From Pseudofabraea citricarpa (lineage: Eukaryota > Ascomycota > Leotiomycetes > Helotiales > Dermateaceae), in contig JAPWGK010000017.1 of the NCBI GenBank assembly GCA_029641185.1, forward strand, positions 620,001 to 684,000: a stretch of DNA of 64,000 nt, given 5' to 3'. The notes beneath the pieces are model-generated. The model saw only the letters and a program-made list of their open reading frames with translations, ran no database searches and was not told the DNA's origin. A program made the translations under genes and the position numbers. Positions 24,391-36,003 of this stretch are shown here, piece after piece; positions within the stretch are counted from its first letter, which is position 1, and every line of letters begins with the position of its first letter.

Positions 24391-24860
24391 CCCCCGGGAG
24401 TCTCTAGGACCCCAGACCCCGCACAGTGTCCCCAAAATGTGGGGTCTCTCGCAGTGTAGCTGGGTTACGACGCGTAGCCACCGACAATTGACGTTGATCG
24501 AGGTCAACCGTATCACCAATTGGTTCCCAGCAAGGCGCAGATAGTTTCCCCGTTATGCTAGCTGGGCTGGAACTGCATCGGACCCCATGCATATGGTTAC
24601 CCCTCAGTCCTAAGTTTCGCTCCAAGTCTTTTTATCCTGGTTTGACCTATTATGGCTGGGAAGATTGCTTGTTGGCTCTCGTTGAAAGATGAGATGAGAG
24701 GGGATGGAAGGAGATAGTTCGGGATTGAGGCATGCCAGATGCAGGCTTGCAGCACTGGGACAACCATGCAGCTTACTGGACTCCATGATCATGTCCTGTG
24801 GTCAATAATGATGGGCCTACCCCGCAGCATTCCAAGAGAGTGTGGGGTTTATCTCCCCGG
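24391..24860 (-). promoter_or_regulatory. Candidate CreA-site cluster upstream of alcohol oxidase
   Basis: Six hexamers fit the CreA/Mig1-type consensus SYGGRG on either strand: near 24391-24398, 24417-24422, 24439-24444, 24820-24825, 24842-24847 and 24855-24860. About two would be expected by chance in this length. Glucose repression of alcohol oxidases is well known; occupancy here is inferred. Confidence 0.4.
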
Positions 24861-25126
24861 AGGCAGCGGGATGGTCTGCTTGGAGGATTGAAATTGACAG
24901 AAACTCAAGCGGCGAGAAGGAAAGAGTTGTTGATTCCAATTTCGATAAAGCCAGAAAGAGAGAGGCTGGCCCATATTAAAAAATGCTTGTGATTCACGAG
25001 AAAGTATAAAAGCACATACATAGCGGTAGGTGCGTACTCGTAGCGACTGGACTGTAAGCGAAGCGAGGAACAGCCAAACAGCCAGGAGGGCCGGGTGAGC
25101 TCTGGGTGGCACAGTAGCAGAAGCCA

Positions 25127-25153
25127 TCAGTCAGTCAGTCAGTCAGTCAGTCA
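25127..25153. repeat. CAGT tetranucleotide repeat
   Basis: About six to seven CAGT units in tandem between the alcohol oxidase gene and the uncharacterised gene. A simple repeat. Confidence 0.9.
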
Positions 25154-25742
25154 CTGGCGGTTGAACAACGCACCGCTACCACCACACTTGAGGTGCTGAC
25201 CTCTTTGCCCGTAGGCGCTGACTTCCGCTGAACAAGTCGGCTTGTCGCGGGGAGTAATATATCCATGCTCTAGGGTCTTGGAGAACCTTAAACCCGGAGG
25301 GATCGGCTAGCGTAAACGCGGGGTTAGCTCATCCCCTCCTTGTCTGGCCAATAGCTACGAGTCAAGTATATCTCAATGCGGCCGGAGTGCTTCCCCTCAA
25401 CCTGTCAAGTACGACGGCTTCTTGGACTCTTCGTCCTCCGGGCGTGGGGAGTTTCTCATTTCCCTCAAGCCTGGTGCCCAGCGAGGCAGTGCGCACTTAA
25501 CTCACTTCACTGTCAACCAAACGAAACAAACAGGCATCTTTGAAGCGGGGGTATTGCATAGGACCCAGATATGCCTACAAACCCTGTCCCCATGATATCC
25601 GCCGGCGGAAGTTCGCGGTTACAAAAATACCTCCTTGTTGTACTTAGTCCATCTAAAGAGTCCCACCAAACAGAGTTCCATCTCAGACCGACTCTTCAGA
25701 GTTCAAACCGCTACTGTCCCGCGTCAATGATAGCCTTGTCTC

Positions 25743-28245
25743 CTAGAGGCCCTCTGCTGCCTCAGAGAGGACATGCAAGAGGCTCATGGCTGCTCCCCCA
25801 ACAGCTCCCGCCCCCATATTTTCCTTCCACCGACTCTTTGACTTATCTTTCTCTCCGCCCTTTGAATGAGAAGAGCTTGTCCGGCTCTTCTGCCTGGGAG
25901 GTGAATTGTGTCGCCGATGACGTTCTTGTCTTTCTCTATCTTTATCTTTATCGTGGGAGTAATGCATGCGTGCTTCACGAGGCGAGTTTTGGCTATGGCG
26001 AATGGTCTGCGGACTGAGTGTAGACGATGATGACATGGCTGGAGAAGGCGGTGGCTGTACGCCATAAGGATTAGGATAACCCGAACGGCTGACATGTGTA
26101 TAGCTGGGCGTAGGTGAATTGGGATAACTGCGATTCCCATCATCGCGAGTGTGTTTGCGTTCATCGTCTTCAGAAGAATCGGAGTAGTCGTCCGATGGAG
26201 TGTCTCTACCTGCCCTCTCGTACGCTCGTGGAATAGCTATTGGAACTGGTCGAGGTGGTTGGGGTGGATACTGTTGCCTGTTCTTTCTCCGGCGAGCTTC
26301 TCGTAACTCTTGGGAACGTGCTGCATAATCTACAATCTGCTCGCGAGTGAGAACTCCCAGAACAGCTACAAAATCGGGACGCCTGTTATACTAATTAGTA
26401 AAATGTCTTTGGTTGCAATCAGTGTTTTGCAATAACTTGAAGAGTTAAATTAGAGATTATTAGTAAGTGGACAGCCCCCGATAACTAAAGGAGATCTGAT
26501 AATTGTCATGTTCTTGATAACAGACAAGCATTTCATAATGAGAGAGCACCTAGTAACTAGAAATACGTACGCTTCATAACGACAGTGGTCCTGGTCTAAG
26601 ACTTCTGGAGAGACTAAAGAACGTCTTATCCTTGTCCATTTTGCGTTGGGCGGAATGTCGTTCCCATTTTGATCAGGCGCCAATCTTAGCTGAGGCCTTG
26701 GACTGCTACGGCCATCTCTACTTTGTGGAGACTGAACAGGTATCGAGAGCCCTACTACCGGCGGCACGGATCCGAAATCCGAAGAGTTCTTCGCTCTATA
26801 AGCCATCGTCTGTGGTATATCTTCGCTTGCAAAGCTACTATAGCTTCGAAAGCTAGATGGCGACCCCGATGGCAGTACTTGGAGAGCCATACTGGAGTCT
26901 TCTGATACAAGGTCACTAGTCCGGATGACGAGGGCAAGTTCAGCGGGATTAGATGGTTTCCCTGAACGTGGTTTCGCCTGATTATCTTCAGCTTCAGCTT
27001 CCGAGTTGCTTAACTCATCGTCTTGTAGTTCTTCGCTTGTTGAGGTAATAAGCTTAGGCACAGGCGACAATCGTCTTTGGGTTGCAACAGGCGATGTTCT
27101 TCTTTGGCTCTCGCTACCTTCCCACTTTACAGTACTGGTTCCTTGATCTGGTATAAGTCTGCAGGACAGTCAGCATAAAACGTTTACCAGGTTCAGACTC
27201 AAGGCAGCTCACAGAGTCTGCTGTAAAGGTGCCACTGTCTTGGACTCAGGTAATCCTCGCTGGGCTTTGATCGATTGGGGGAATTTTATATTCTCTTCCC
27301 TTCCAATCATCTGTTTCATTGAGTCCTCAGTAATATTGCTGTTGTGTGAGCGGAAAGAAGGAGGGGCTTCTGATCCTTCTGAATGAACTGAATCAAGCCA
27401 ATGTTCTGGATTTACCCCGGAAGAGGGTCGAATCTGTTGCGAATCTTGAGGGCCGTCATCTAAGAGTCCTTGCTGATCAATCTCACGAATATATGCTCGT
27501 AAAACGTCCTGAGATGAATGTTAGCCCAAAATCACATAGCATTGTCGAAAGCATATATTGCAGGTAGATAATTGTAAAAGAAAAAATATAGATGTAGACA
27601 TCTCACCTTATGCTTATGCAAAACAGCACTGTCGAACCCTTCAGCCACAAGTTCACGTCGGAATTGTTTCCAGACTTCTTTATCATCGTCATCGTAGCTC
27701 GTCATGATACTCCCAGCTCTCTGGCACATCCTTGCAGCAATACCATCTACTTTGTCCAGGATCACATCAAGCTGCCCACTTTGCGTATCCAATGTCGTTG
27801 AAACCTTCCCTGCCTGTTGCAATTGGATAGTATCGAGGAACAGTGTCAAACTTGTTTTGTGCGATATCAACTTGACCCGAATGGCCCCTAGCTCATCCAT
27901 CTCATTGCTTCCAAACCTGATCTTGTCCCAGACGACCCTAGGACTCGACGGACTTCCATCACCCAACCTCCCATACTTTTGAATGAGATTGTCGAGTGCA
28001 TGTAAAGTGAAGTCGCAGTTTTTTACGATTGGAGCAAGTTCCCGTCCATAGGTGGACTGATCGCGATTCAGAAGCGACTCAGGCGCTTCGACTTCGTACT
28101 TGAGGTGTCGCAAGACTGTGTGTAGGCCTCGCACCTCCCGACTGATCTCCAAATACTCTCCGCTGGCTTCTTTGCATTTCCGATAACATGCGCGGCAGAA
28201 TTTGACGATGGCAGCAATATCTGCTGGTGATGCGCCGAAAGACAT
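25743..28245 (-). CDS. Conserved uncharacterised fungal protein with STAND-like N-terminal helical domain
   Basis: Four exons, 28245-27607, 27508-27213, 27158-26571 and 26382-25743, give 720 aa with frame kept throughout. Residues 1-210 form a helical domain (MSFGASPADIAAIVKFCRAC onwards, with LHTVLRHLKYEVEAPESLLN and LISHKTSLTLFLDTIQL). This resembles the unclassified N-terminal domains of fungal STAND/NLR-like proteins, but no NTPase follows. Next come the conserved KEVWKQFRRELVAEGFDSAV and DVLRAYIREIDQQGLLDD segments, then about 330 disordered Ser/Pro-rich residues, a short patch (RPDFVAVLGVLTREQIVDYA), an Arg/Ser/His-rich stretch, and a C-terminal Gly/Ala-rich segment (GAGAVGGAAMSLLHVLSEAA). 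Intron 3 is long (188 nt). I recognise the family as widespread in Pezizomycotina but know no function. A regulatory or scaffold role is only a guess. Confidence 0.8.
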
Positions 28246-28881
28246 GGCAAGCAGTTGAATAATGTGGGCCAGTCGTGGCGACTGTTACTTGGCTTCTGCT
28301 TGCGACGCGGGGTTTCCAGGCTTTTGGATTTTCTTGTTTAGCACCGTCCTGCTAGTCATACAACGTAACGTACAGTACAGTACAAGATATCTTACAAACT
28401 CAAAGTGAGACAAGGAGGATGGAGCAGGCAGCACAGGTGAAAAGGAGGGGGAGAATCGAGAAGGCTGTGAAGCTGATGGCCAGCACCAGCACCACCTTAG
28501 GTAACACTGCGGCCATGGCCGTGGCCGTCGTGACGTCGGCGAGTCGAGAGAGTGGTGGGGATGCGGACCACAGGGCTGTCGACTTATTCTTACTTGCCAC
28601 GCTTGTCCCCAGCACTGCAGGCGGGTAAACCCACCACACATACCTCATAGGGAACCAGTGGCTGAGCACGCCTCAGCCTCACATCGCAGGGCATTGTCAA
28701 TTTGTCACGTTGTGGTGCTTTCCATTGGGCCGCCAAATATTGCTGGACCTGCACTCGACTCGAAATGATGTTTTCCACTTCGGTGGAGCAGCCTGGAACG
28801 GATAACGGCTTGCGGTTGCAGATCTCGAGGGAAAAACTTGGTTCGCAACTTTGCTCTTTCATATTATATTCATGTAAGGAT
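28246..28881. other. Intergenic: promoter of the uncharacterised gene and 3' end of UTP8
   Basis: No gene seen. It contains a TACAGTAC array (about 28370-28384), one of the dispersed motifs. The frames at 28400-28670 overlap on both strands and show no domains. Confidence 0.6.
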
Positions 28882-31693
28882 CTATATGTTGATCCTTTCG
28901 AGGGAGTACTTCCCGATTCTCTTGCTCTTGAGTCTACCAATGTCTCTTGCACTTCGCTTTTGAACTTCCCCACCAGCCCCAATGCGCAGACGTGAGATTT
29001 GTTGCTCGGCCTTGAGGCCGAATGGTAGGATAGTGGCGTTTTTGTCGTCTGATGGGAGAATGACGGGCGCGACCTTCCGTTTCTTGTTCGTATGAGAATC
29101 GGCTTGATCAACGGCCACGCGAGGCAAGGCCATCTGCATGGCGTTGCCGTATCGTATAAACTCTGAGGTCAGGCCTTTCAAATACGATGCTTCCTCAATG
29201 CCGTCGAGCGCCGCGCTTACCTCAAGCTTAAGACTCTTGATAAGATCCTCAGACTCGAAAAAATCGCCATTTACAAGTTTGGCATCTCCTGCAAGCCACC
29301 CCCCAGCTCCGATGGCATCGATACAATTGTTCAACAAGCTTGAAACGAGAATGATGGTACTGTTGGCTCCCTCAGTATCATCGTCGACGTTGTCCGGGAG
29401 CCCGATATCCAAATATCTAGAAGTCCACAAGCCCCTAACCAGCTCGAATCTGAGTAGATAAATAAGGGAGACCACTTCTTGTCCTGTCATGGTTGTTTGG
29501 AGCGCTTGCACAATGCTGCTAGATGGACAAGTATAAAGCTTTGCCAAGGCTGTACTCAACGCTTGCCCTCTCACACCAGACCCAATACCCAAATGATACT
29601 CAGCAAGTCGTAAATCCTCCTCCGCTTGGGCTTCTAACCTCTCAAATTCCTCCTCGGCATTTTCATCAGGGATCTCGGACGTTGACCCATTCGTCAGAAG
29701 ACCCTGCTTGTTGGTGGAAGTATCCCCAAGGAGTTCTAAACTCTTCATGAGATACTTAATCGTATGTAGCAAATCTGCTGCACTAAGATGATTGTTATCG
29801 AGAAGGGTAAGTAAAAGGGCCATCTCTGGATCTACATCAATGACTGCATTGACAAGTTGACCTGCAGGGATAGATGTTTCTAGAGATGATTGCAGATCTT
29901 CTCTCAGAGCAGCTTCGAGATTTGCAGTTGTCAAATTTCCTGTTTCAAGGAGCCATATGAAGACCTTATGTGGATAGAATGTAATTGACAGTTGTTGAGT
30001 TTCGTCGGTATCGTTTGACCAGGAAAATATTCTTTGTAGGACATAGGAAATCCATCGCCGGTCGACCTCTTGAGAAGATGGAGCTGCTGATGCACCGTTG
30101 ACCAAGCCATTGGTATTGGCCTTGGCTAGCTTGGTCTCGAAAAATGCTTCGAAGCCTTCAACATCCCGAGCAGAAAATAACTTGTCTGGCTCTGCGACTT
30201 GTTCAGACCAAGAAGGGCGCGTGTTACTGATGACGCCTGGAAGGTAAGACTCGAGTGTTGTCAAACTTGTACCATTTATTCCCTTGCTCTTTAAATCGCC
30301 GTTGCGGCCCTGGTGTTGGATCGCACGACCCAGCGAGTCGATTAAGAGGCTGGATCCATGCAGCTTATTCAAATGCTGGTTTTCTAACTGTATTGCTACC
30401 AGTGCATTGTTGCTGTATGCAATCACTGTGCTTAATTTGGGGAAATGTGCTACGAGGGTGTAAGACGTTGCGGACTTGTCGGCCAAATCCTTTGTCTGGG
30501 GGGTGGTCTGACTAGCAGTCGTATTGATCGGAATAGTAGCCAGGACAGACTGGAATTTTGGATTGAACACGCCAATTGAGTTATTTGAAGAAATCATGAC
30601 CGAGGCGCTTGAAAGTCGCAGAAATGAGGTCGCTCCAGGGATAACAATTTCGGATTGCAACTTTGGAAGTGTCTCGTTAAGATCGTATGTAGTAACCACG
30701 TCCCCAGCAAGTTCTTGCAGCACCCCAGCTGAGGCGTGTACATTGAAAGATCTCTTTAAGTGAGAAGAAGCTTGGCCTCGTGGTAAGCTTGCTGAAAGCA
30801 AGCAATCTACGGATGGTGTCAACGTACTCGAAGCAGTCAGCTTTCGAGGAAGGGTAAGAATGTGCACGGTCCTGGAGAGGGGCTCGCCATGGCTGGAGGT
30901 AGTGACGACGATGAGAATATCTGGGTTAAAGCCATGCTCTGATACGTCCTGTGGAAATGTAGCTAATACATCTTGACGGCCCTTCAAGATTCCTTGACTT
31001 GCAGCGTGGGCATTTGTTAGATGAGCAAACTCGACTTTGCAACCCTCAAGCCTTCCTGTGACGTTGTCTCCATAAAGTGCACTGGCGGGCGACACCCATC
31101 TTTTCTCAAGTTTGGCTCCGTCCAGGCAATTTATCTCTCCATCTTCTCTAACAACCAAAAGATCTGATGAAGGTGGAGAATCTTCTCCTGCTTGGCTTAC
31201 AACTGCCCCAAGGAATACGACGCTGGCGGATGATTGTTCCAGCTTACTGGATACCGTAGAAGAGATTACAGATCCAGCACCAGATCCAGTTGTCAAGTCT
31301 TGAAAAAGAGTTATAGATGGCTGAGCCCCTGTTGTGGAAACATACGTCCTTCTCTCTATTTTTCTCTTGCTGATTCTCGTCCGAACTGAACATGGTGCAC
31401 AAGTGAATGTTGATTGTGGGGGTACGGCGTATGATGTTATTAATCTCGACGAGGGAATCTGGATTGAAATATGTTTAGTGTTGATTCCACAAACCCATTG
31501 AAAATCACCTTACATCATACAAATTCACACCCTCTCCATGAATGCCAACAGTAACTTCCGAACGTTTTCTCTTCTTAGATCCTGGGGTCCCACCATGCAC
31601 TTCACCAACCACATAACGTCCATTGGAATGATCAATGGGTTGTGGTAGAGAAGCCACCACAAAAGGCGGCTGGATGGAGAACCGGGACGACAT
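28882..31693 (-). CDS. utp8: UTP8-like t-UTP component of the small-subunit processome
   Basis: Two exons, 31693-31514 and 31458-28882, encode 918 aa; the 55-nt intron is in phase 0. The N-terminus (QPPFVVASLPQPIDHSNGRY, KKRKRSEVTVGIHGEG, SSRLITSYAVPPQSTFTC) follows the pattern of Utp8: a beta-propeller start after a short leader. The middle is beta-rich, then helical from about residue 450. The C-terminus is very basic (RDIGRLKSKRIGKYSLERI), as in nucleolar t-UTP proteins. Utp8 belongs to the UTP-A complex that binds nascent pre-rRNA and has been tied to nuclear tRNA export in yeast. The gene is head-to-head with ELG1. Identification rests on remembered family pattern; another nucleolar WD protein is the main alternative. 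Confidence 0.75.
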
Positions 31694-32143
31694 GGAAGTT
31701 TGGGTAGCTGGATGTTGGGTGTTCAGCTTTGCGACAGAGCTATTGCGCAGATGTGCTTCAGCGGTCTGCGGGCACAAGATTTATTTTTTGCTCCAGAAAA
31801 AAAGTCGAAGCCCGTGCAAGGATTATCGCGCTAAGAAATACGGTGGCCGGACGCGAACCATGCTAAATTGATTCCGTCGCGAACGCGTAAATGATCATGT
31901 ACTAAATGTACAATACCCGTCATTACTCTTGTTGCTAAGCATACGACGCGCCTTCTGAACTCTGGACTGTTCTGCGAACTTCACCTACAACCCTAGCAAT
32001 CACAAACTCCTTTCCTCTCCCTTTTCTACCTGGGATTCATAGGGATGTTGATCTAGGCTGGAGCTTCTCGAACGCGTGAATCTGGTTAGTTGGGTGGGAG
32101 AGTGAGAGAATCACTGCGGATGGCATTGGTTTCTGGGACTGCC
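31694..32143. promoter_or_regulatory. Divergent promoter between UTP8 and ELG1
   Basis: 450 bp between the two start codons. It holds ACGCGT boxes at 31883-31888 and 32072-32077, 261 and 72 bp before the ELG1 start. These are candidate MCB elements for S-phase expression of ELG1; whether they affect UTP8 is unknown. Confidence 0.55.
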
Positions 32144-35100
32144 ATGGCCGGCACAATGGAGGATTCTAAGTTGGTTCATCCATTCTTCACTAAACCCTCT
32201 AGTATGTGCCATAATTACCTGCTGCATTTCTCTCTCCAATATGCTAATTTGCGAATTCAGAGCACTGCCAGCAGCTGGCAATACAAGATGAGATGGCAGT
32301 CCCTACTCTACCTACTACCAATAATATCAATGAAGAGGCAACAAAGCCTGTGAAAGCTCGAGGAGGGAAACGGTCCTCAAAGAAAGAGGGAATTACTGAA
32401 GCACCTGGATCCGAAGCCTTTGCCATGCTGGAGGTGGACCCAAACAATGGCCGGAGGAAACGTCCTAAGAAAAGCGCACCTGTTTCGAAATCCCGCGAGG
32501 AAGTTGAAATTGAGCAAGTAGTCCAGAGGGATGCGCAAGAATCACCAGAGAAACTGGACGGCACAACACCACTCCCACTCGTAGAGGACCAACTAGGGAC
32601 AAATCAAGCTCAAACTGTCCAATTAAGCATCTGCGGGACAAGTGATCAGGAACTCGCTGCTCGACTGATTGGTCAGATACCGGACTCAGGATGTGTTGTT
32701 TCAGAGGGTAGAGATCTTTTATTACTAGGGGACGCACCACCAGCTACAATATCACCTACCTCGAACCCGAAGAAGATTCTGCGTTTCAATCCAAAGACAG
32801 GGACTATTGGGTCACCACCCTCGAAGAAAGAAACACTACAAAATACCATTTTGTCTGTCGACAAGCCTTCAAGGTCTCGAAGCAAGAAACCCAAATCTAG
32901 AATCTTGATTATTAAATATGAGGGTGGACTGCAATCTCAAATAGGCGAAAAGATTGATCGAATACTAAACCATTCAACTACTGCTAGTTCAAGTGCTGGA
33001 AATGCCAAGGAGGAAAAGCCACAAGCCTCGAAAAGCTCTAAACCCAGCAAGAATACCCATCCGTTCTTCTCAGCAAAGGGTTCTATCAGATCAACAAATA
33101 CAGAGCTTACTATTGGCAGCAAGCAGCATGACCCAATGGAGCCTATTATTGTAGTCAAGCCGAAGATTCCTGAATCTACACGTCCAAAGATCTCAATGGT
33201 CTCAGGAAGGGGAAGACCAGCGAGTACTCTAAATTCAGGCTCAGCTTTTGCAGGATTTGGAAAGACTGAGAGATTATTCAAGTTTCCTGGAGCAATGGAT
33301 CCTGCTTGGCCATGGAAAGGAATGTTACATGTTCGAGGCGAGGATATGCAATATCAAGATCAAACACCCGCTATCTCCAACGTCAAGAAATCTAAGGGTC
33401 AAGCTGTGGAGGTTTTAGCCCACGAGGAACTTTTAGGGAATATTGCTAGAACCCTAAGGATCCCAGATGTCGCCAAATCTGTTAAAGAATTCGATCAAGA
33501 CGATTTCAGTGTTCCGCCTCCTTGCCTTCGACTTCCAAAAAAGCGTTTCGAAACCGGCCCAAGTCTTCAACAACGAATTCGCAAGCAAGTTAAAGCTTTT
33601 GTGCAGCACCCTTTACCTATGAACACCGAGGATGTCAGTGAGGATGAGCTTGTTGCCAATGAAATTTTACGAAGTAAAGAAATCCATCCCACATTGGGGA
33701 ATCTATATTCTGCATTGGCTACATCGCTTTCACCCTTTGACAAATCTCAGTGTGAGACACAAGCCTGGACAAGCAAGTACTCTCCCAAAAGCGCAGCTGA
33801 GGTGTTGCAAAGTGGACGAGAAGCCCATCTTTTAAAGCAATGGTTACAGAGTTTGACAATAATGGCAGTGGAAACGGGTGGGACGGAGAATTCTCGAAGT
33901 CGGGCCACTTCTGCTACGTCCAAACGCACAGCAACTTCAAAGGGCGAGCCTCTCGGAAAGCGGAAACGCAAGCCGAAAAAGCTTGAGGATTTTATTGTCT
34001 CAAGTGACAGTGAGCAGACCGATTTGGATGAACTCACTGATCTCAACGAGCCGGACAGCCCTAACGGGAGCCAAGGACTTCTAAAAAGAACAGTTATTAG
34101 AGGTGGTGATACGACCGCTAAAGGATCAAAGGAGCCTAGCAGGCTTGCCAATGCAGTTGTCATCAGTGGGCCCCATGGTAGTGGGAAAACTGCTGCGGTC
34201 TATGCAGTGGCCAAGGAGCTCGACTTTGAGGTTTTTGAAATAAATTCAAGCAGTAGACGAAGTGGGAAAGATGTGTTGGAAAAGGTGGGCGATATGACCC
34301 GCAATCATCTCGTCCAACAGTCACAAAATCAAGATCCAGCTGATGTGGCAGAAGATGACCTGCGTCACATATCCGATGCTCTCGCTGAAGACCTTAAAAG
34401 TGGACGCCAAGGGACAATGAAGTCCTTCTTCAAATCAAAAGAACCATCAAAACCTCAGTCGAAACTTAAATCAACTTCAGTGCCAGATGGTAATGCTACA
34501 GCAGACAACAGGACGTCAAAATCTGCACCGAAACAACAAAAACAGTCTCTCATTTTACTCGAAGAGGTTGATGTACTCTACGAAGACGATAAACAATTTT
34601 GGATGACCATCATTAATTTGATCGCTCAATCCAAAAGACCATTTATTATGACATGCACTGATGAGACAGTTGTACCAATTCAAACATTAAAGCTGCATGG
34701 AATATTTCGATTCTCGCCTGTGCCGAAAGAACTAGCAGTAGATTATATGCTTCTAGTGGCGGCAAACGAAGGCCATGTTATTCGACATAGTGCGATCGAG
34801 GCCTTGTACGACAGCCGACGGTGCGACTTTCGTGCATCTTTGACCGAATTGGACTTCTGGTGTCGATTCACTGTTGGAGATTGCAAAGGAGGATTGGAAT
34901 GGTTTTATCCACGCTGGCCTCCAGGCCGTGACATCGATGAACACGGTCACACTGTTCGCGTTATTAGCGAAGGAACATATAAGGCGGGCATGGGCTGGCT
35001 TTGCCAAGATAGGCTCCAAAGCGATTCAAACTACCTCGACACGGAGGACGAAATACTTCATGAGCTTTGGGATGGCTGGAATCTCGATGTCGGCGATTGG

Positions 35101-36003
35101 CAGGATATCTTAGATGTGTCTTCGTGGGCTAAACGGATGCAGAGGAATGATACTAGCACCCGCAGCAATTACGCCGCCCTACAGGTATACGAGGAGTTTT
35201 CGGATGCTATAAGTGCATCTGATCTCTACTCGGCGGGTGCTTATGCCTCGGATAACGATGTAAGTTTTACCTTTGCATCTTATGGATGAAGCTGATTGTT
35301 ATAGACACTACTTGATACTAGCCTTCCTGACGTGTCTAATAAGGCAAGGGAAGACTATATTCTTGGATTAAAGCTCCTTGATGCTCCTGTCGCCGTGACT
35401 TACAATGTCCTGGGAGAGGATATGTCCATGTGGATGACGACCCACGCCAGAAAATATCTTCAGCAAGATCAACACGCCAAACATGGGTGGGAAGTTCCCG
35501 CTGAACTTGGATCGCCATCCGAAAAGCAAGTCCTGGAACTTATCAGGACGAAATCTACAGCAACTGATCCACGTCTCGTTCGCAGGGACTTAAGCCTAGC
35601 TTTCGATCCCATTTCGGAAGCAGAGAAGACGTATGTCTGGAGCAACTCATCATCCCTGGAAGCGTGCTGTTTTGATCGCACTATGTCGCTCATTGTGCTT
35701 GATGTCGCCCCTTATGTGCGCTCGATCGTAGCACACGATATGCGCCTCCAGCAAGACCGGAGTCGATTAAGCAATTTACTTAGTGAAGGAGGCAGGCATG
35801 GCAAGAGAATGCGTACAACCAGGAGTGCTATGTCCGCACTCGAAGGCGGCACGCGGAGCACGACTAGAAAAGACAAATACTTTGGGACCCAGCTCAAGCC
35901 GTCTCTGGTTCTTAGGACAGGAGGTGAAGGCTGGCAGACTGTATTGGCTGCAGAGATGGCTGTCGTGGGCCAGACGGAGGGTTCTGAGGTTAGTGATGAG
36001 TAA
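32144..36003 (+). CDS. elg1: ELG1/ATAD5-type PCNA unloader (RFC-like large subunit)
   Basis: Exons 32144-32201, 32261-35259 and 35305-36003 encode 1251 aa; an in-frame ATG at 32120 would add 8 residues. Exon 1 is tiny and encodes MAGTMEDSKLVHPFFTKPS, then the frame runs through a 59-nt intron. The first 600 residues are largely disordered and basic; a second THPFFSAKG motif occurs near residue 286. The AAA+ core has Walker A GPHGSGKTA near residue 655 and a Walker B-like LILLEEVD near 785, followed by FIMTCTDETVVP and the ELG1-specific FRASLTELDFWCRF. The C-terminal region matches the RFC collar. Elg1 with Rfc2-5 unloads PCNA from chromatin after replication and limits genome instability. Rfc1, Rad24 or Ctf18 fit less well because of the sensor region and acidic linker. 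Confidence 0.9.

Larger units (their letters stand above)
24229..25742. other. Alcohol oxidase promoter region and 3' flank of the next gene
   Basis: No gene seen. The first 650 bp upstream of the oxidase hold six matches to SYGGRG. A CAGT array lies at 25127-25153. Frames on either strand lack domain character. Confidence 0.55.

Noticed and set aside
21597..31693. Possible biosynthetic gene cluster around alcohol oxidase
   Set aside because: Neighbours are an uncharacterised scaffold-like protein and UTP8; no PKS, NRPS, terpene or P450 gene is present.
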